Of a DNA stretch of 64,000 nucleotides, positions 1 to 9,035 are shown one piece after another (positions within the stretch are counted from its first letter, which is position 1; every line of letters starts with the position of its first letter). Made by a program: the position numbers and the translations under genes. The DNA is taken from positions 3,758,501 through 3,822,500 of the forward strand of contig NZ_CP015411.1 in NCBI RefSeq assembly GCF_001750165.1, in the 5' to 3' direction. Source of the DNA: Pseudoalteromonas luteoviolacea (GTDB lineage Bacteria > Pseudomonadota > Gammaproteobacteria > Enterobacterales > Alteromonadaceae). The notes below the pieces were generated by a model. It ran no database searches and was not told the origin of the DNA. It saw nothing but the letters and a program-made list of their open reading frames with translations.

Positions 1-2099
1 TCTGCTGCACGAGACACAATCCAACGATCCAACTCAACCATATCTTCAATTGCAACCGAGTCCGTTGCTGGATTGAAGCCACTTAAATTCGATAGTAAGT
101 AACGACTGGTGTTACGGATACGACGATAACGGTCTGCTGAACGCTTAAAGATCTCGTCAGATACTGTCATTTCAGCCGTGTAATCAGTTGAAGCCACCCA
201 TAAACGTAGGATGTCAGCACCTAGTTTATTCATAATGTCTTGTGGTGAAATCACGTTACCTAAAGACTTTGACATCTTGCGGCCGTTTTCATCTACTGTG
301 AAACCGTGCGTTAACACTTGCTTATATGGCGCATGACCGTTAATAGCCACAGACGTCATCATAGATGACATAAACCAACCACGGTGCTGATCCGAGCCTT
401 CTAGGTATAAATCTGCTGGACCAGTTAGCTCCTCTCTTGCATCTACAACACATGCGTGTGTGACACCAGAGTCGAACCACACATCTAATGTATCTTGTAC
501 CTTAACGTATTGCTGCGCATCTGCTTCATTTAACAGCGTGCTTGGCTCAAGGTCATACCATGCTTGAATACCAGCTTCATCAACTAAGTCAGCTACTTTT
601 TCGATAAGTGCCTCAGTATCTGGGTGAAGTGCGCCTGTATCTTTATCAACAAACAACGCAATTGGCACACCCCAAGTACGTTGACGAGAAATACACCAAT
701 CAGGGCGGCCCTCTACCATGTTTGCAATACGGTTTTCACCCCAAGCTGGGATCCACTGTGTTTTCTCGATTTCTTTCATCGAGTCTTTACGCAAGTCGGC
801 TTGATCCATGCTCACAAACCACTGCGGCGTCGCACGGAAAATAATTGGCGTTTTATGTCTCCAACAATGTGGATAGCTGTGTGTCAATGCATGGTGGTGC
901 ATCAACATACCTTTTTCAGTTAATAGCTCAATTACATTTGCGTTCGCTTTGAACACATGCTGGCCTGCAAAAATCGGCGTGTCAGGTAAATACACGCCAT
1001 TCGCACCTACAGGATTTGCAACCTCTAGGTTATATGCTTGTCCTGCCACAAAGTCTTCTTGACCGTGACCAGGCGCTGTATGAACGATACCAGTACCTGA
1101 ATCTGTAGTAACGTGCTCACCAAGAATAACTGGCACATTGAATTCATAGAAAGGGTGCGCAACTTCAAGGTTTTCTAATGTGTCACCTTTACAGTAGCCC
1201 AGTACGTGATATTGCTTAAAGCCAAAGCGATCAACAGCATCTTTTACTAACTCAGAACCTAGTACCAAGCGCTGCTCTTTACCTTCATCTTCAATTTGGA
1301 CTAATGCATATTCAAGACCGCCGTGCACTGCGACCGCTCTGTTTGCAGGCAAAGTCCAAGGTGTTGTTGTCCAAATTACAGTGCTGATATCGCCTTTACC
1401 CTCATGACCTTCAGCCAAAGAGAACGCTTTTTCAACCGCCGCCGCTTCAGTAAATACAAAGCGCACGTCAATCGCTGGAGACTGTTTATCTTGATATTCA
1501 ACTTCTGCCTCAGCAAGTGCAGAGCCACAATCAGTACACCAGTGAACAGGTTTTGCACCTTTATGTAAATGACCGTTTTTAATAATGCGGCCTAACACTC
1601 GAATGGCGTTCGCTTCAAAATCGAAGTTCATTGTTAGGTAAGGCTTGTCCCAATCACCAAACACGCCCAAGCGTTTGAAATCAGTCTTTTGACCATCTAC
1701 CTGCTTGCGCGCATACTCGCGGCATTTTTCTCTAAACTCCGCCACTGATACTTTTTTGCCTGGCTTGCCGACCTTTTTCTCTACCATTAACTCAATTGGT
1801 AGACCGTGACAGTCCCAACCCGGTACATAAGGTGCATCAAAGTCAGATAGTGTTTTTGACTTAATTATGATGTCTTTTAAAATCTTATTTACTGAGTGAC
1901 CAAGGTGAATATTACCATTGGCATAAGGAGGGCCATCGTGCAGTATAAATGGCTTTTTACCTTTTTTCGCATTACGAATTTGACCGTATAGGTCTTGCTC
2001 ATACCATTTTTTAAGCATTTTGGGTTCGCGTTGCGCCAAATTGCCACGCATCGGAAACGATGTTTCCGGTAAATTTAAAGTATGTTTGTAATCGCTCAT
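1..2099 (-). CDS. ileS: Isoleucyl-tRNA synthetase, 3' end beyond window
   Basis: This is the class I aminoacyl-tRNA synthetase that charges tRNA-Ile in the cytoplasm. It reads leftward off the window edge, so about 699 N-terminal residues of the roughly 940 usual for the family are present. The start is ATG at 2099-2097, giving MSDYKHTLNLPET, a typical IleS N-terminus. The HIGH signature is seen as GNIHLGH, and the KMSKS loop (GRKMSKSLGN) is encoded near 265-285. The CP1 editing region lies between them, with the segment VIWTTTPWTLPANRA. The zinc-binding C-terminal end is not in the window. It lies 20 bp downstream of the ribF stop in the same direction, as part of the murJ-ribF-ileS group common in gammaproteobacteria. 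No frameshift was seen in the stretches I translated by hand. Confidence 0.96.
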   Translation of the reverse strand, partial: MSDYKHTLNLPETSFPMRGNLAQREPKMLKKWYEQDLYGQIRNAKKGKKPFILHDGPPYANGNIHLGHSVNKILKDIIIKSKTLSDFDAPYVPGWDCHGLPIELMVEKKVGKPGKKVSVAEFREKCREYARKQVDGQKTDFKRLGVFGDWDKPYLTMNFDFEANAIRVLGRIIKNGHLHKGAKPVHWCTDCGSALAEAEVEYQDKQSPAIDVRFVFTEAAAVEKAFSLAEGHEGKGDISTVIWTTTPWTLPANRAVAVHGGLEYALVQIEDEGKEQRLVLGSELVKDAVDRFGFKQYHVLGYCKGDTLENLEVAHPFYEFNVPVILGEHVTTDSGTGIVHTAPGHGQEDFVAGQAYNLEVANPVGANGVYLPDTPIFAGQHVFKANANVIELLTEKGMLMHHHALTHSYPHCWRHKTPIIFRATPQWFVSMDQADLRKDSMKEIEKTQWIPAWGENRIANMVEGRPDWCISRQRTWGVPIALFVDKDTGALHPDTEALIEKVADLVDEAGIQAWYDLEPSTLLNEADAQQYVKVQDTLDVWFDSGVTHACVVDAREELTGPADLYLEGSDQHRGWFMSSMMTSVAINGHAPYKQVLTHGFTVDENGRKMSKSLGNVISPQDIMNKLGADILRLWVASTDYTAEMTVSDEIFKRSADRYRRIRNTSRYLLSNLSGFNPATDSVAIEDMVELDRWIVSRAA

Positions 2100-2119
2100 T
2101 TAACTTACTTTCCGTTCGG

Positions 2120-3049
2120 CTACCTAATTTTAGAAAATACTGCTCTTGCTGCATCGACGTCTGCCGATATTTGCTTTGTCAGATGCGTCAGTGACTCAAA
2201 TTTTTGTTCATCGCGAAGCTTATGAATAAGCTCCACCTTAATAAATTGACCATAAATATCTTGGTCAAAATCAAATAGGTGTACTTCCAGTAAAGCACGC
2301 TTGCCATTTAGCGTCGGCTTGGTACCAACGTTAGCTACACCATGAAAAATCTTACTATTTATATAAACATTGACTGCAAACACACCTTGCACCGGACTCA
2401 CTTGCCTTTTCAATGCGACATTTGCGGTACGAAAGCCCAGCTCGCGGCCTTTTTTCCAGCCATGAATAACACGACCAGAAATAGCATAAGTATGCCCCAG
2501 CATTTCGTGTGCTTTATGAAGGTCACCCTCAGCCAAAGCATTACGAATAAGTGTGCTACTCACTCGACTATTTTGTTGTCTAAAGCTTAGGGTATCCTTA
2601 ACGTGTACACCAAGCTCTTGACCGATACTAGAAAGCATCGCAAAGTCACCCTTGCGAGCTTTACCAAAGCGAAAATCATCGCCTACAGTTAACGCTTTCA
2701 CGCCTAACCGTTGATAAAGTACTTCTCTCACAAAGTACTCTGCTTCTAAGTTCGAAAATTTGTCGTTAAAGCTCACACAAATAACACGTTCTATGCCATT
2801 TTCAGCGAGTAATGCTAATTTATCTCGCAAACGAGTTAGACGCGCTGGCGCTTTATTCTTGATAAAAAACTCTTGTGGCTGCGGCTCAAACAACATCACT
2901 GTGCTTGGTAAATTGTATTTCTCAGCATCCGATTTAAGCCCTTTTAATACCTCGGTATGACCTAAGTGAACACCATCAAAGTTTCCTATAGTCAATACAC
3001 ACCCATAATGATGTGGCCGAATATTATGGATACCCCTGATTAATTGCAT
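2120..3049 (-). CDS. ribF: Bifunctional riboflavin kinase / FAD synthetase
   Basis: RibF phosphorylates riboflavin to FMN and adenylylates FMN to FAD in the cytosol. The N-terminal FAD synthetase domain shows the nucleotidyltransferase motif TIGNFDGVHLGH close to the start and the segment QNSRVSSTLIRNAL near its end. The C-terminal flavokinase domain follows, with VIHGWKKGRELGFRTAN, GVANVGTKPT and EVHLFDFDQDIYG. I chose ATG at 3049 (MQLIRGIHNIRPHH), which matches the usual start of the family and has an AAAGG stretch upstream. A longer frame opening at a TTG at 3079 adds ten residues without support. It sits between murJ and ileS in the same direction and is probably co-transcribed with both. 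Confidence 0.95.
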   Translation of the reverse strand: MQLIRGIHNIRPHHYGCVLTIGNFDGVHLGHTEVLKGLKSDAEKYNLPSTVMLFEPQPQEFFIKNKAPARLTRLRDKLALLAENGIERVICVSFNDKFSNLEAEYFVREVLYQRLGVKALTVGDDFRFGKARKGDFAMLSSIGQELGVHVKDTLSFRQQNSRVSSTLIRNALAEGDLHKAHEMLGHTYAISGRVIHGWKKGRELGFRTANVALKRQVSPVQGVFAVNVYINSKIFHGVANVGTKPTLNGKRALLEVHLFDFDQDIYGQFIKVELIHKLRDEQKFESLTHLTKQISADVDAARAVFSKIR

Positions 3050-3142
3050 ACAACGCGTGCCTTTTGCTCGAGTCTTCAAAAAGCTCGATTATACCCAAGT
3101 TAGTTAGAAATGCGAGCTATGAAGTCCCCCATTCGCGCCTAT

Positions 3143-4720
3143 TTATTCTTCTATTGTCTTTATTTCTTTTATTGTCGATACCCTGACCCCAAAAATAAAC
3201 AACACAAAGAAGTACAAAAAAATTGCACACGCCATTAGACAACCTAAAACCCAAAGCTGCGTGATGAGACTCTCACCTTGCCAAACCAAATGCTCTGATA
3301 ACGAATAAACACACGTCGCCATTATCAATGTTGCCCCTACTGATTTAGCGGCAAACCATAAAGTAAAATGAGACAAGGTATACACATGTTCTTTCTTTAA
3401 CGCTCGGTATAATAAAAACGCATTACACGTAGCCGACAAAGACGTTGCCAAAGCGAGTCCTAGATACCCTATAAATGGAGCGAGCGCTAGATTAAATATC
3501 ATGTTCAAAACCAGTGCTATTATACCAATTTTAACTGGTGTTTTAGTATCTTGACGCGCATAAAAACCTGGAGCGAGTACCTTAATCAACATAAAACTCA
3601 CTAAACCAACACTATATGCAGTGACCCCAGCGCTCACAGCAGCAATGTTATCCACGTCGCTATTTTTAAACTCACCATGACCAAATAATACAGATATGAT
3701 GAGTGGACTAATCACCATTAAACCACCCATTGCTGGAATGCCGAGCAATAAAACAAACCGCACCCCCCAATCCATAGTATGCTGAAAGTTATCAGCTTTA
3801 TCGTTAGCATGTAATTTAGATAGGGCAGGTAAAATCACGGTCGCAATGGCGATGCCAAACAACCCCAGTGGAAATTCAATTAATCGATCTGAATAATACA
3901 ACCATGCGATAGAGCCCGTCATCAAGGCAGCTGCAATAATGGTGTCGAGTAGCAAGTTAATTTGGCTAACTGAAACACCGAAAATAGCCGGCAGCATTAA
4001 CTTTCTCACTTTTGTAACATGTGGTGCATGCCAAGCAAATGTTGGCTTTGAGAGCATGCCTAATTTGCCTAAAAAAGGAATTTGAAAAGCCAGCTGAACT
4101 GCTCCGCCAACAAATACCCCTATAGCTAGCGCGTAGGCACCTTGTTCAAATTTGTCGTGCAAGAATACTGCACAGCTAATTAAGCTCACATTTAATAATA
4201 CCGGTGTGAATGCAGCAACAGAGAAACGGTTATAAACATTCATAACCGCGCCACAAAGGGCAACCAAAGATACAAAAAATAAATAAGGTATTGTGAATTT
4301 GAGTAAAGCACTGGCTAGCACAAACTTTTCCGCACTTTCTCCACCTTGCCACCAATCTAGAAACCAAGTGGCACCAAAAAGCGCCGCCACCACAGGAGAA
4401 CCGATCACACCTAGCAAAGTCACACACAATAAAATAGTACCAAGTGTGCCTGCAGCCTGTGCGACAAAAATTCTTACTTCATCGTCGCCATGCTTCTCTT
4501 TAATTTCAGATAACACAGGAACAAACGCTTGTGCAAAAGCACCCTCAGCAAATAGTCGTCTGAAAAAATTTGGAATTCGATTTGCGAATAAAAAAACATC
4601 AGCGGCAAGCCCAGCACCGAGAAGATTTGCAACCACAGCATCACGCACTAAACCGAGAATACGCGATAACATGGTCATGGCACTCACGATAATGCCTGAT
4701 TTAAATAACCCTTTTGCCAC
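3143..4720 (-). CDS. murJ: Lipid II flippase MurJ (MviN)
   Basis: MurJ is an inner-membrane MOP-superfamily protein that flips lipid II to the periplasmic face for peptidoglycan synthesis. The 525 residues match the family's usual length, and the pattern of hydrophobic segments is consistent with 14 membrane helices. The N-terminus carries the family signature SRILGLVRDAVVA followed by FRRLFAEGAFAQAFVPVLSE. The start is GTG at 4720 (MAKGLFKSG), with AGGGTAA about ten bases upstream. It is the first gene of the leftward murJ-ribF-ileS group and diverges from rpsT across about 400 bp. Confidence 0.96.
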   Translation of the reverse strand: MAKGLFKSGIIVSAMTMLSRILGLVRDAVVANLLGAGLAADVFLFANRIPNFFRRLFAEGAFAQAFVPVLSEIKEKHGDDEVRIFVAQAAGTLGTILLCVTLLGVIGSPVVAALFGATWFLDWWQGGESAEKFVLASALLKFTIPYLFFVSLVALCGAVMNVYNRFSVAAFTPVLLNVSLISCAVFLHDKFEQGAYALAIGVFVGGAVQLAFQIPFLGKLGMLSKPTFAWHAPHVTKVRKLMLPAIFGVSVSQINLLLDTIIAAALMTGSIAWLYYSDRLIEFPLGLFGIAIATVILPALSKLHANDKADNFQHTMDWGVRFVLLLGIPAMGGLMVISPLIISVLFGHGEFKNSDVDNIAAVSAGVTAYSVGLVSFMLIKVLAPGFYARQDTKTPVKIGIIALVLNMIFNLALAPFIGYLGLALATSLSATCNAFLLYRALKKEHVYTLSHFTLWFAAKSVGATLIMATCVYSLSEHLVWQGESLITQLWVLGCLMACAIFLYFFVLFIFGVRVSTIKEIKTIEE

Positions 4721-5128
4721 TAAACTTACCCTAACAATTAAAAATCAGCGCCAAGTATGCCATAGACCAGCTAGAACCATAACCATAAAACACGGCTTTC
4801 AAATAGAAGCCACCATGCAACATTAAAGCTAGGCTTGAGTTCTGTGTTTTGCTACAATACTCGCATTAATCATCAGCCAGTTGGCTTTTGATTCATAGTC
4901 TGTTTACACCGTTGCTGAAGACCAAAGGTTTTGGAAATGGTTTTAACAGGCATAAAAAGGCAGCGCATCATTCGTCTAACCCAATTTGTAGTCATGTCTG
5001 ATGTGGTAGAGCCGTACTGAAATACTTAGGCCGGGCAGGTTATTTTTTATTGACATTGGATCATAAAACAGGCATAGTCCTCGGCCTTTAAACTAAGCTT
5101 ATTTTTAAAAGATTGTTAGGAGCATACC
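4721..5128. other. Divergent intergenic region murJ / rpsT
   Basis: These 408 bp carry no convincing gene. They must hold the leftward promoter of murJ and the rightward promoter of rpsT. A good sigma70-like promoter is visible only for rpsT, near 5050. The remainder shows nothing I can name. Confidence 0.6.
5050..5078 (+). promoter_or_regulatory. Probable sigma70 promoter of rpsT
   Basis: A perfect -35 hexamer TTGACA at 5050-5055 is followed by a 17-base spacer and the -10-like hexamer CATAGT at 5073-5078. The rpsT start lies 50 bases further on, so the leader would be about 45 nt. Assignment is by consensus only. Confidence 0.6.
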
Positions 5129-5389
5129 TTGGCTAACATCAAGTCTGCAAAAAAACGCGCTATTACTAGCGAAAAGCGTCGTCAGCACAACGCAAGCCGT
5201 CGTTCAATGATGCGTACTTACTTCAAAAAAGTTATCGCTGCTATTGAAGCTGGTGATAAAGAAGCTGCACAGCAAGCATTTGCTGTTGCAACTCCAATCC
5301 TTGACCGTTACGCAACTAAAGGTCTAATCCACAAAAACAAAGCTGCTCGTCATAAGAGCCGCCTAGCTGCTCAAATCAAAGCGCTATAA
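5129..5389 (+). CDS. rpsT: 30S ribosomal protein S20
   Basis: S20 is a small basic primary binding protein of 16S rRNA in the 30S subunit. The 86 residues match the family length. The N-terminus MANIKSAKKRAITSEKRR and the end KAARHKSRLAAQIKAL are diagnostic. The start codon is TTG at 5129, with TTAGGAG seven bases upstream. Enteric rpsT also uses UUG, where the weak start belongs to its autogenous translational control; the same control here is inferred. It is transcribed alone, with a strong terminator just downstream. Confidence 0.98.
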   Translation: MANIKSAKKRAITSEKRRQHNASRRSMMRTYFKKVIAAIEAGDKEAAQQAFAVATPILDRYATKGLIHKNKAARHKSRLAAQIKAL

Positions 5390-5405
5390 TCTGTGGAAAT
5401 GGATA

Positions 5406-5435
5406 TAAAAAAACCGACGTAAGTCGGTTTTTTTA
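5406..5435 (+). terminator. Rho-independent terminator after rpsT
   Basis: The stem is AAAACCGAC / GTCGGTTTT with loop GTAA, followed by a T run. It is A-flanked on the other side, so it can also serve the leftward response-regulator gene that ends at 5474. Confidence 0.9.
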
Positions 5436-5473
5436 TGCCTATCTTTTACTGAGTTACACAACACGTAATCGCG

Positions 5474-5857
5474 TTACGCTATTTCCAACTTTGGATAGAA
5501 CTTCTTTAGCATCGCTGCAATTTTTTTCGGTGAGAAAGGCTTTACAACAAACCCTTTAGCCCCGCGCTCGATAGCATCTTTAACGTTATCAACTGTTGAA
5601 TGCGCCGAAACCATCACAACGTTAATATCCGGATTAATCTGAGCTAATTCAGCAATTAACTCTTTTCCATCTCCATCTGGTAATTCAATATCCAAAAAGA
5701 CAATATCAAAGTGGCTCTCTTCGCATGCAGCTATGCACTGCTTTGCGGTAGAGGCTTCTTTTACATTGTCAATTCCCAAGTGCATCAATGTCTGATGCAA
5801 AAAGCTTCTAACAGTTCCTACATCATCAACAATGAGAATAGAGATTTGTTGTTCCAT
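5474..5857 (-). CDS. Single-domain response regulator (CheY-like)
   Basis: The protein is a stand-alone receiver domain of 127 residues with no output domain. The acidic pair is D11-D12, the phosphoacceptor is D56 (FLDIELPDGDG), the conserved hydroxyl residue is S84 and the lysine is K106 (VVKPFSP). All catalytic residues of the family are therefore present, and it should take phosphate from a histidine kinase and act by protein-protein contact. No kinase gene is adjacent, so the partner is unknown. It converges on rpsT and shares the terminator between them. A CheY-type or phosphorelay role is inferred from architecture only. Confidence 0.9.
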   Translation of the reverse strand: MEQQISILIVDDVGTVRSFLHQTLMHLGIDNVKEASTAKQCIAACEESHFDIVFLDIELPDGDGKELIAELAQINPDINVVMVSAHSTVDNVKDAIERGAKGFVVKPFSPKKIAAMLKKFYPKLEIA

Positions 5858-5949
5858 ATCCTTTCCCGTGGGCTAGTAATTAGAAATGCGCTATCATCTA
5901 TAGCATAGAACTATTATAGAGTCCTGCAACCAAAAGGCTACACCTAAGC

Positions 5950-6411
5950 ATGGCAATTAATCCAAAAAAACAAACACTACTGAATAAAAGTGACTTTCAA
6001 AAACAACAAGCAAACAAAAATAAAAAGCGTCGTCTCTCTGCTCAACAAATAAAACGGCAACAAGAGCTTGAACAACAACATGGCCAACAAGGAGCACAAA
6101 CTGAACCGCCCAAGAAAAGCCTGACAACGCTGATTATAGTTGGAGTCGTAGCACTCATTGCGATACTATTTCCCAAGCCTCAGCTCATCACATATCAAAA
6201 ACTCAATATGGTAACTCAGAGCGTCTACTGGCCAGGGTTGCCCGGAGTTAAACCTGTTTTATTTGACTCTATTTTGCAGCCAATTAAAGCGTCAGAACGT
6301 AATACACTTTATTTGTGTCAAGATGTGTCAAAGCCAGCAACTTGTCAAAAATATGCAATTCTAGAGACCCATGGCTTTATAGCCGCGGTTAAGCACCTCA
6401 CAATGAATTAG
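5950..6411 (+). CDS. Hypothetical single-pass membrane protein
   Basis: I do not recognise the family. The 153 residues begin with a very basic, Gln/Lys-rich segment (residues 1-56) suggestive of a soluble cytoplasmic helix. One hydrophobic helix follows at about 58-74 (LTTLIIVGVVALIAILF). The remaining C-terminal domain of about 75 residues has two cysteines (LCQDVSKPATCQK) that could form a disulfide, which suits a periplasmic location. The positive N-terminus predicts N-in topology. It starts at ATG 5950, diverges from the response-regulator gene, and is followed by a terminator. Confidence 0.75.
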   Translation: MAINPKKQTLLNKSDFQKQQANKNKKRRLSAQQIKRQQELEQQHGQQGAQTEPPKKSLTTLIIVGVVALIAILFPKPQLITYQKLNMVTQSVYWPGLPGVKPVLFDSILQPIKASERNTLYLCQDVSKPATCQKYAILETHGFIAAVKHLTMN

Positions 6412-6456
6412 AAAAACTAATCCGAAAGATGTAAAATTACTCGTTTGAGATGACTA

Positions 6457-6486
6457 AAAAAGCGGCGCATAATGGCGCCCCTTTTT
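6457..6486 (+). terminator. Rho-independent terminator
   Basis: The core stem GGCGC / GCGCC has loop ATAATG, outer A/T pairs and a TTTTT tail. It separates the two small membrane-protein genes. Confidence 0.8.
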
Positions 6487-6513
6487 AATCAATTATGGAG
6501 TTAATTTAAGATC

Positions 6514-6753
6514 ATGGCTAATGAGTTTGACTGGTTACTGAATAGTTTATTACTGGTACTAGGTTTTGGAGCTCTTTTTATTAATCACAAAACACTACTA
6601 CGAGCTGCAGCAGCTATAGCCTGTAGCCTACTTTTCGTTTTGTTTAGTCTAGATCTTATGGATACTTCAGTGATTTCAAATCTGGGTCTTATTCTAATAA
6701 ACTCTTTTTATCTATTTAAGGTGTTCACACTAGAGCACTACGATACTAACTAA
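6514..6753 (+). CDS. Small membrane protein, unknown function
   Basis: These 79 residues hold two or three hydrophobic helices (about 8-23, 30-46 and 54-71) with little soluble sequence. ATG at 6514 is preceded by GGAGTTAATTTAAGATC, a plausible but distant Shine-Dalgarno site. I do not recognise a family. It stands alone between a terminator and smrA and is too short for confident functional assignment. Confidence 0.65.
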   Translation: MANEFDWLLNSLLLVLGFGALFINHKTLLRAAAAIACSLLFVLFSLDLMDTSVISNLGLILINSFYLFKVFTLEHYDTN

Positions 6754-6970
6754 TTATTGTATAGCTGAGGTGTACATCATCTCAGCTATTTATCATGAAT
6801 AATATCTATTGAATAAAAGTTAATAACTATTCACCACTAAGCGCGTAAAGTCCCTCCGCGTACGTTTTATGCCATAAATCAGATCACAAAAATATTCGCG
6901 TGTAAGAGGCTATTCAAGATCTCATTGATAAGCTAGAATCGTGAAAATTGTCCCTGATTGGAGAATCGTC

Positions 6971-7552
6971 ATGGCGATGACAGATGAAGAGCTATTTTTA
7001 GCCTCAATGGGCGATGTTGTACCGTTGGCACAAGACAATCGCGCACAACTCAAACAGCAAAAAAACCAACCTACCGATGCTCAACTCGCTAGGCGAGAAG
7101 CCGCGCAAAAGGAACTCGATTTCGATCCCAACTTTTTGTCTACTGAATATGTCGACTTGCTAGACCCTTACGACCAACTTGGATATAAAAAAGACGGAGT
7201 GCAAGAAGGGGTATATAAAAACCTAAGATTGGGCAAGTATCAAATTGATGCGACATTAGACCTGCATGGCAAATCATTTTCTGAAGCACGCCAAGCCATG
7301 TTTGAATTTGTTACGGACTGTCAAAAACGCAATATCCGTGTTTTATTGATCCGCCATGGCATAGGACTTAAAAGTAAGCCTTTTCCCGCCATTCTAAAAA
7401 GCTATTGTAATAAGTGGTTACAAGAAATGCCCAGCGTATTAGCTTTTCATTCTGCCTTGACGTGTCATGGTGGAAGTGGATCTACGTACACACTGCTAAA
7501 GAAAAGTGAAGAAAAGAAGATAGAGAACAGAGAAATTCACGCCAAGAGATAA
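6971..7552 (+). CDS. smrA: Smr-domain protein, SmrA-like endonuclease
   Basis: The protein resembles enterobacterial SmrA (YdaL), a stand-alone Smr-domain protein with reported DNA-nicking activity. After an N-terminal linker, the Smr domain shows the LDLHGKSFSEAR motif, a VLLIRHGIG strand, and the C-terminal HGGSGSTYTLLKK signature. The frame is open from a GTG at 6941, but ATG at 6971 has GGAG eight bases upstream and gives the usual N-terminus (M-MTDEELFLASMGDVVPL), so I start there, for 193 residues. A second ATG at 6977 is possible. It is transcribed alone and followed by a hairpin. Confidence 0.85.
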   Translation: MAMTDEELFLASMGDVVPLAQDNRAQLKQQKNQPTDAQLARREAAQKELDFDPNFLSTEYVDLLDPYDQLGYKKDGVQEGVYKNLRLGKYQIDATLDLHGKSFSEARQAMFEFVTDCQKRNIRVLLIRHGIGLKSKPFPAILKSYCNKWLQEMPSVLAFHSALTCHGGSGSTYTLLKKSEEKKIENREIHAKR

Positions 7553-7558
7553 AATTAC

Positions 7559-7582
7559 TTATGGGGCAGCAATGCCCCATAA
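7559..7582. terminator. Perfect 10-bp hairpin after smrA
   Basis: TTATGGGGCA and its exact complement flank the loop GCAA. There is no T run on the smrA strand, so it may act as a weak bidirectional terminator or an RNA 3' stabiliser between smrA and the convergent small gene. Confidence 0.6.
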
Positions 7583-7589
7583 AACACAG

Positions 7590-7733
7590 TTACGTACATT
7601 CTTCTTGAACATAAATATACGTATGTGACGTGGTATCTGCAGCTTGTGCTTGGTTAAACCAAGCTGAAACACCTAACGCGAGTACAGAAATAACGACAAA
7701 AGAGAGTTTGACACCACCTTGACCGTTTTTCAT
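7590..7733 (-). CDS. Small exported or membrane peptide, 47 aa
   Basis: A 47-residue frame starts at ATG 7733, with GGGAAATTAAA just upstream, and ends at TAA 7590. The product begins MKNGQGGVKLSFVVISVLAL, continues GVSAWFNQAQA, and ends ADTTSHTYIYVQEECT. It reads as a positively charged start, a hydrophobic core, an A-x-A signal-peptidase-like site after residue 31, and a 16-residue polar tail with one cysteine. I know of no family. The good signal-peptide grammar and the ribosome site argue for a real gene, but length limits certainty. Confidence 0.5.
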   Translation of the reverse strand: MKNGQGGVKLSFVVISVLALGVSAWFNQAQAADTTSHTYIYVQEECT

Positions 7734-7954
7734 TTTAATTTCCCGTCTTATTATTGTTTTTTTCCTAACATACTGAATATAAAAAGATGTCTCAATATGT
7801 TTTTATATACAGTAATTTTGTAAAAAAGAATAACTATTACTTACATTTACTTACAAATCATATAGTTACTTTTACACTCATGAAATCATTCATCAGCGCC
7901 ATCAACATGAGAGAATTTCAGTCAAAAATAATTCTTTTTCATTATCGCTCACGC

Positions 7955-8875
7955 TTAGTACCCTTTAGATACATCGATGCCATTTTTAATGGGCATATCT
8001 GATATACAAGCTTGAATATTATCTACAATTTGCGCAACAACTGTATCTAAACTAGTGACAGCCGCAATATGGGGTGTTACGGTCACCTTTGGGTGCTCCC
8101 AAAATGGGTGTGTTTTGGGCAATGGCTCCTGAGCAAATACATCTAAAACCGCACTGCCAAGCTCCTCCATATCAATCGCTTCAATTAGCTCTTTCTCATT
8201 CAAATGCTGACCTCGTGCAACATTGATTAATAGGCAATCGTTTGATACATGCTGGAACAATTGTCTATTTAGTATCCCATGTGTTGCCTCTGTTAACGGG
8301 AGTAAACACACCAAATAATCAAGCTCTGAAGCAAAAGATGCTAGTTGTGCTTCACCTGAGTAACACTCGATATTATTCAGTACTTTAGCGCTTCTAGACC
8401 AACCCCTTACTGCAAAACCATTGTCTGACAAACGCTGCGCCACAACTCTACCAAGCTCACCTAACCCTAAAACACCTGCTGCTATACCCTTTCTGGCACG
8501 GCGAGGTTTCCAGTTTTGCTTAGCCTGCTCTACCAAGTAGTTTTGATGCCTAAGTTTATGAGCAAGTACATGAGAAAGTATATATTCCGCCATATCATCA
8601 CTTAATTTAGGGTCAACGATTCTCGCAACTTCTACTGATTCTGGAAGCAGATCCATTGGAATACCATCGACACCAGCACCAAAAGATTGGACAACCTTTA
8701 AATTGGGCAATTGCTGCCACAATTCCAATGGTGCGTTCCAGGCCAAAACAAACTCTACATCATCAAGATCACCACAATGCGGCCACAACTTTAACTCCAC
8801 ATCAGGCAACATCTCCCTCAGCTGCGCCATAAGCTTTTCATTATTACGCCCAGTTATACAAACTAATACCGACAT
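7955..8875 (-). CDS. D-isomer 2-hydroxyacid dehydrogenase, GhrA-like
   Basis: The protein is a member of the NAD(P)-dependent D-2-hydroxyacid dehydrogenases, closest in style to glyoxylate/hydroxypyruvate reductase A. The Rossmann motif is GVLGLGELGRVVAQRL. The catalytic triad is visible as Arg in INVARGQHLNE, Glu in FAQEPLP and His in TPHIAAVT. The 306 residues match GhrA. The likely reaction is reduction of glyoxylate or hydroxypyruvate in the cytosol, though substrate cannot be settled from sequence. It is a single gene that diverges from the acyltransferase gene at 9036. Confidence 0.88.
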   Translation of the reverse strand: MSVLVCITGRNNEKLMAQLREMLPDVELKLWPHCGDLDDVEFVLAWNAPLELWQQLPNLKVVQSFGAGVDGIPMDLLPESVEVARIVDPKLSDDMAEYILSHVLAHKLRHQNYLVEQAKQNWKPRRARKGIAAGVLGLGELGRVVAQRLSDNGFAVRGWSRSAKVLNNIECYSGEAQLASFASELDYLVCLLPLTEATHGILNRQLFQHVSNDCLLINVARGQHLNEKELIEAIDMEELGSAVLDVFAQEPLPKTHPFWEHPKVTVTPHIAAVTSLDTVVAQIVDNIQACISDMPIKNGIDVSKGY

Positions 8876-9035
8876 ACTCTATCCCTACTCCAGATAAATG
8901 ATTCGCGCAGCAGAGTATACCTTTTAGCAGTGCGGTGACGATAGTGTACGATCTCCATAAAACTGACATACCAACGCAACCAGATTGTCACATTAGCTTT
9001 TTAATCTGCTATAAACACAGTCGTAGAGAAATATT

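Noticed and set aside
3050..3079. TTG start for ribF ten codons upstream
   Set aside because: No ribosome site; ATG at 3049 gives the family N-terminus.
4293..4826. 177-codon + frame across murJ
   Set aside because: Antisense shadow of a well-supported MurJ gene; composition is Thr/Ser/Ala-rich with no ribosome site.
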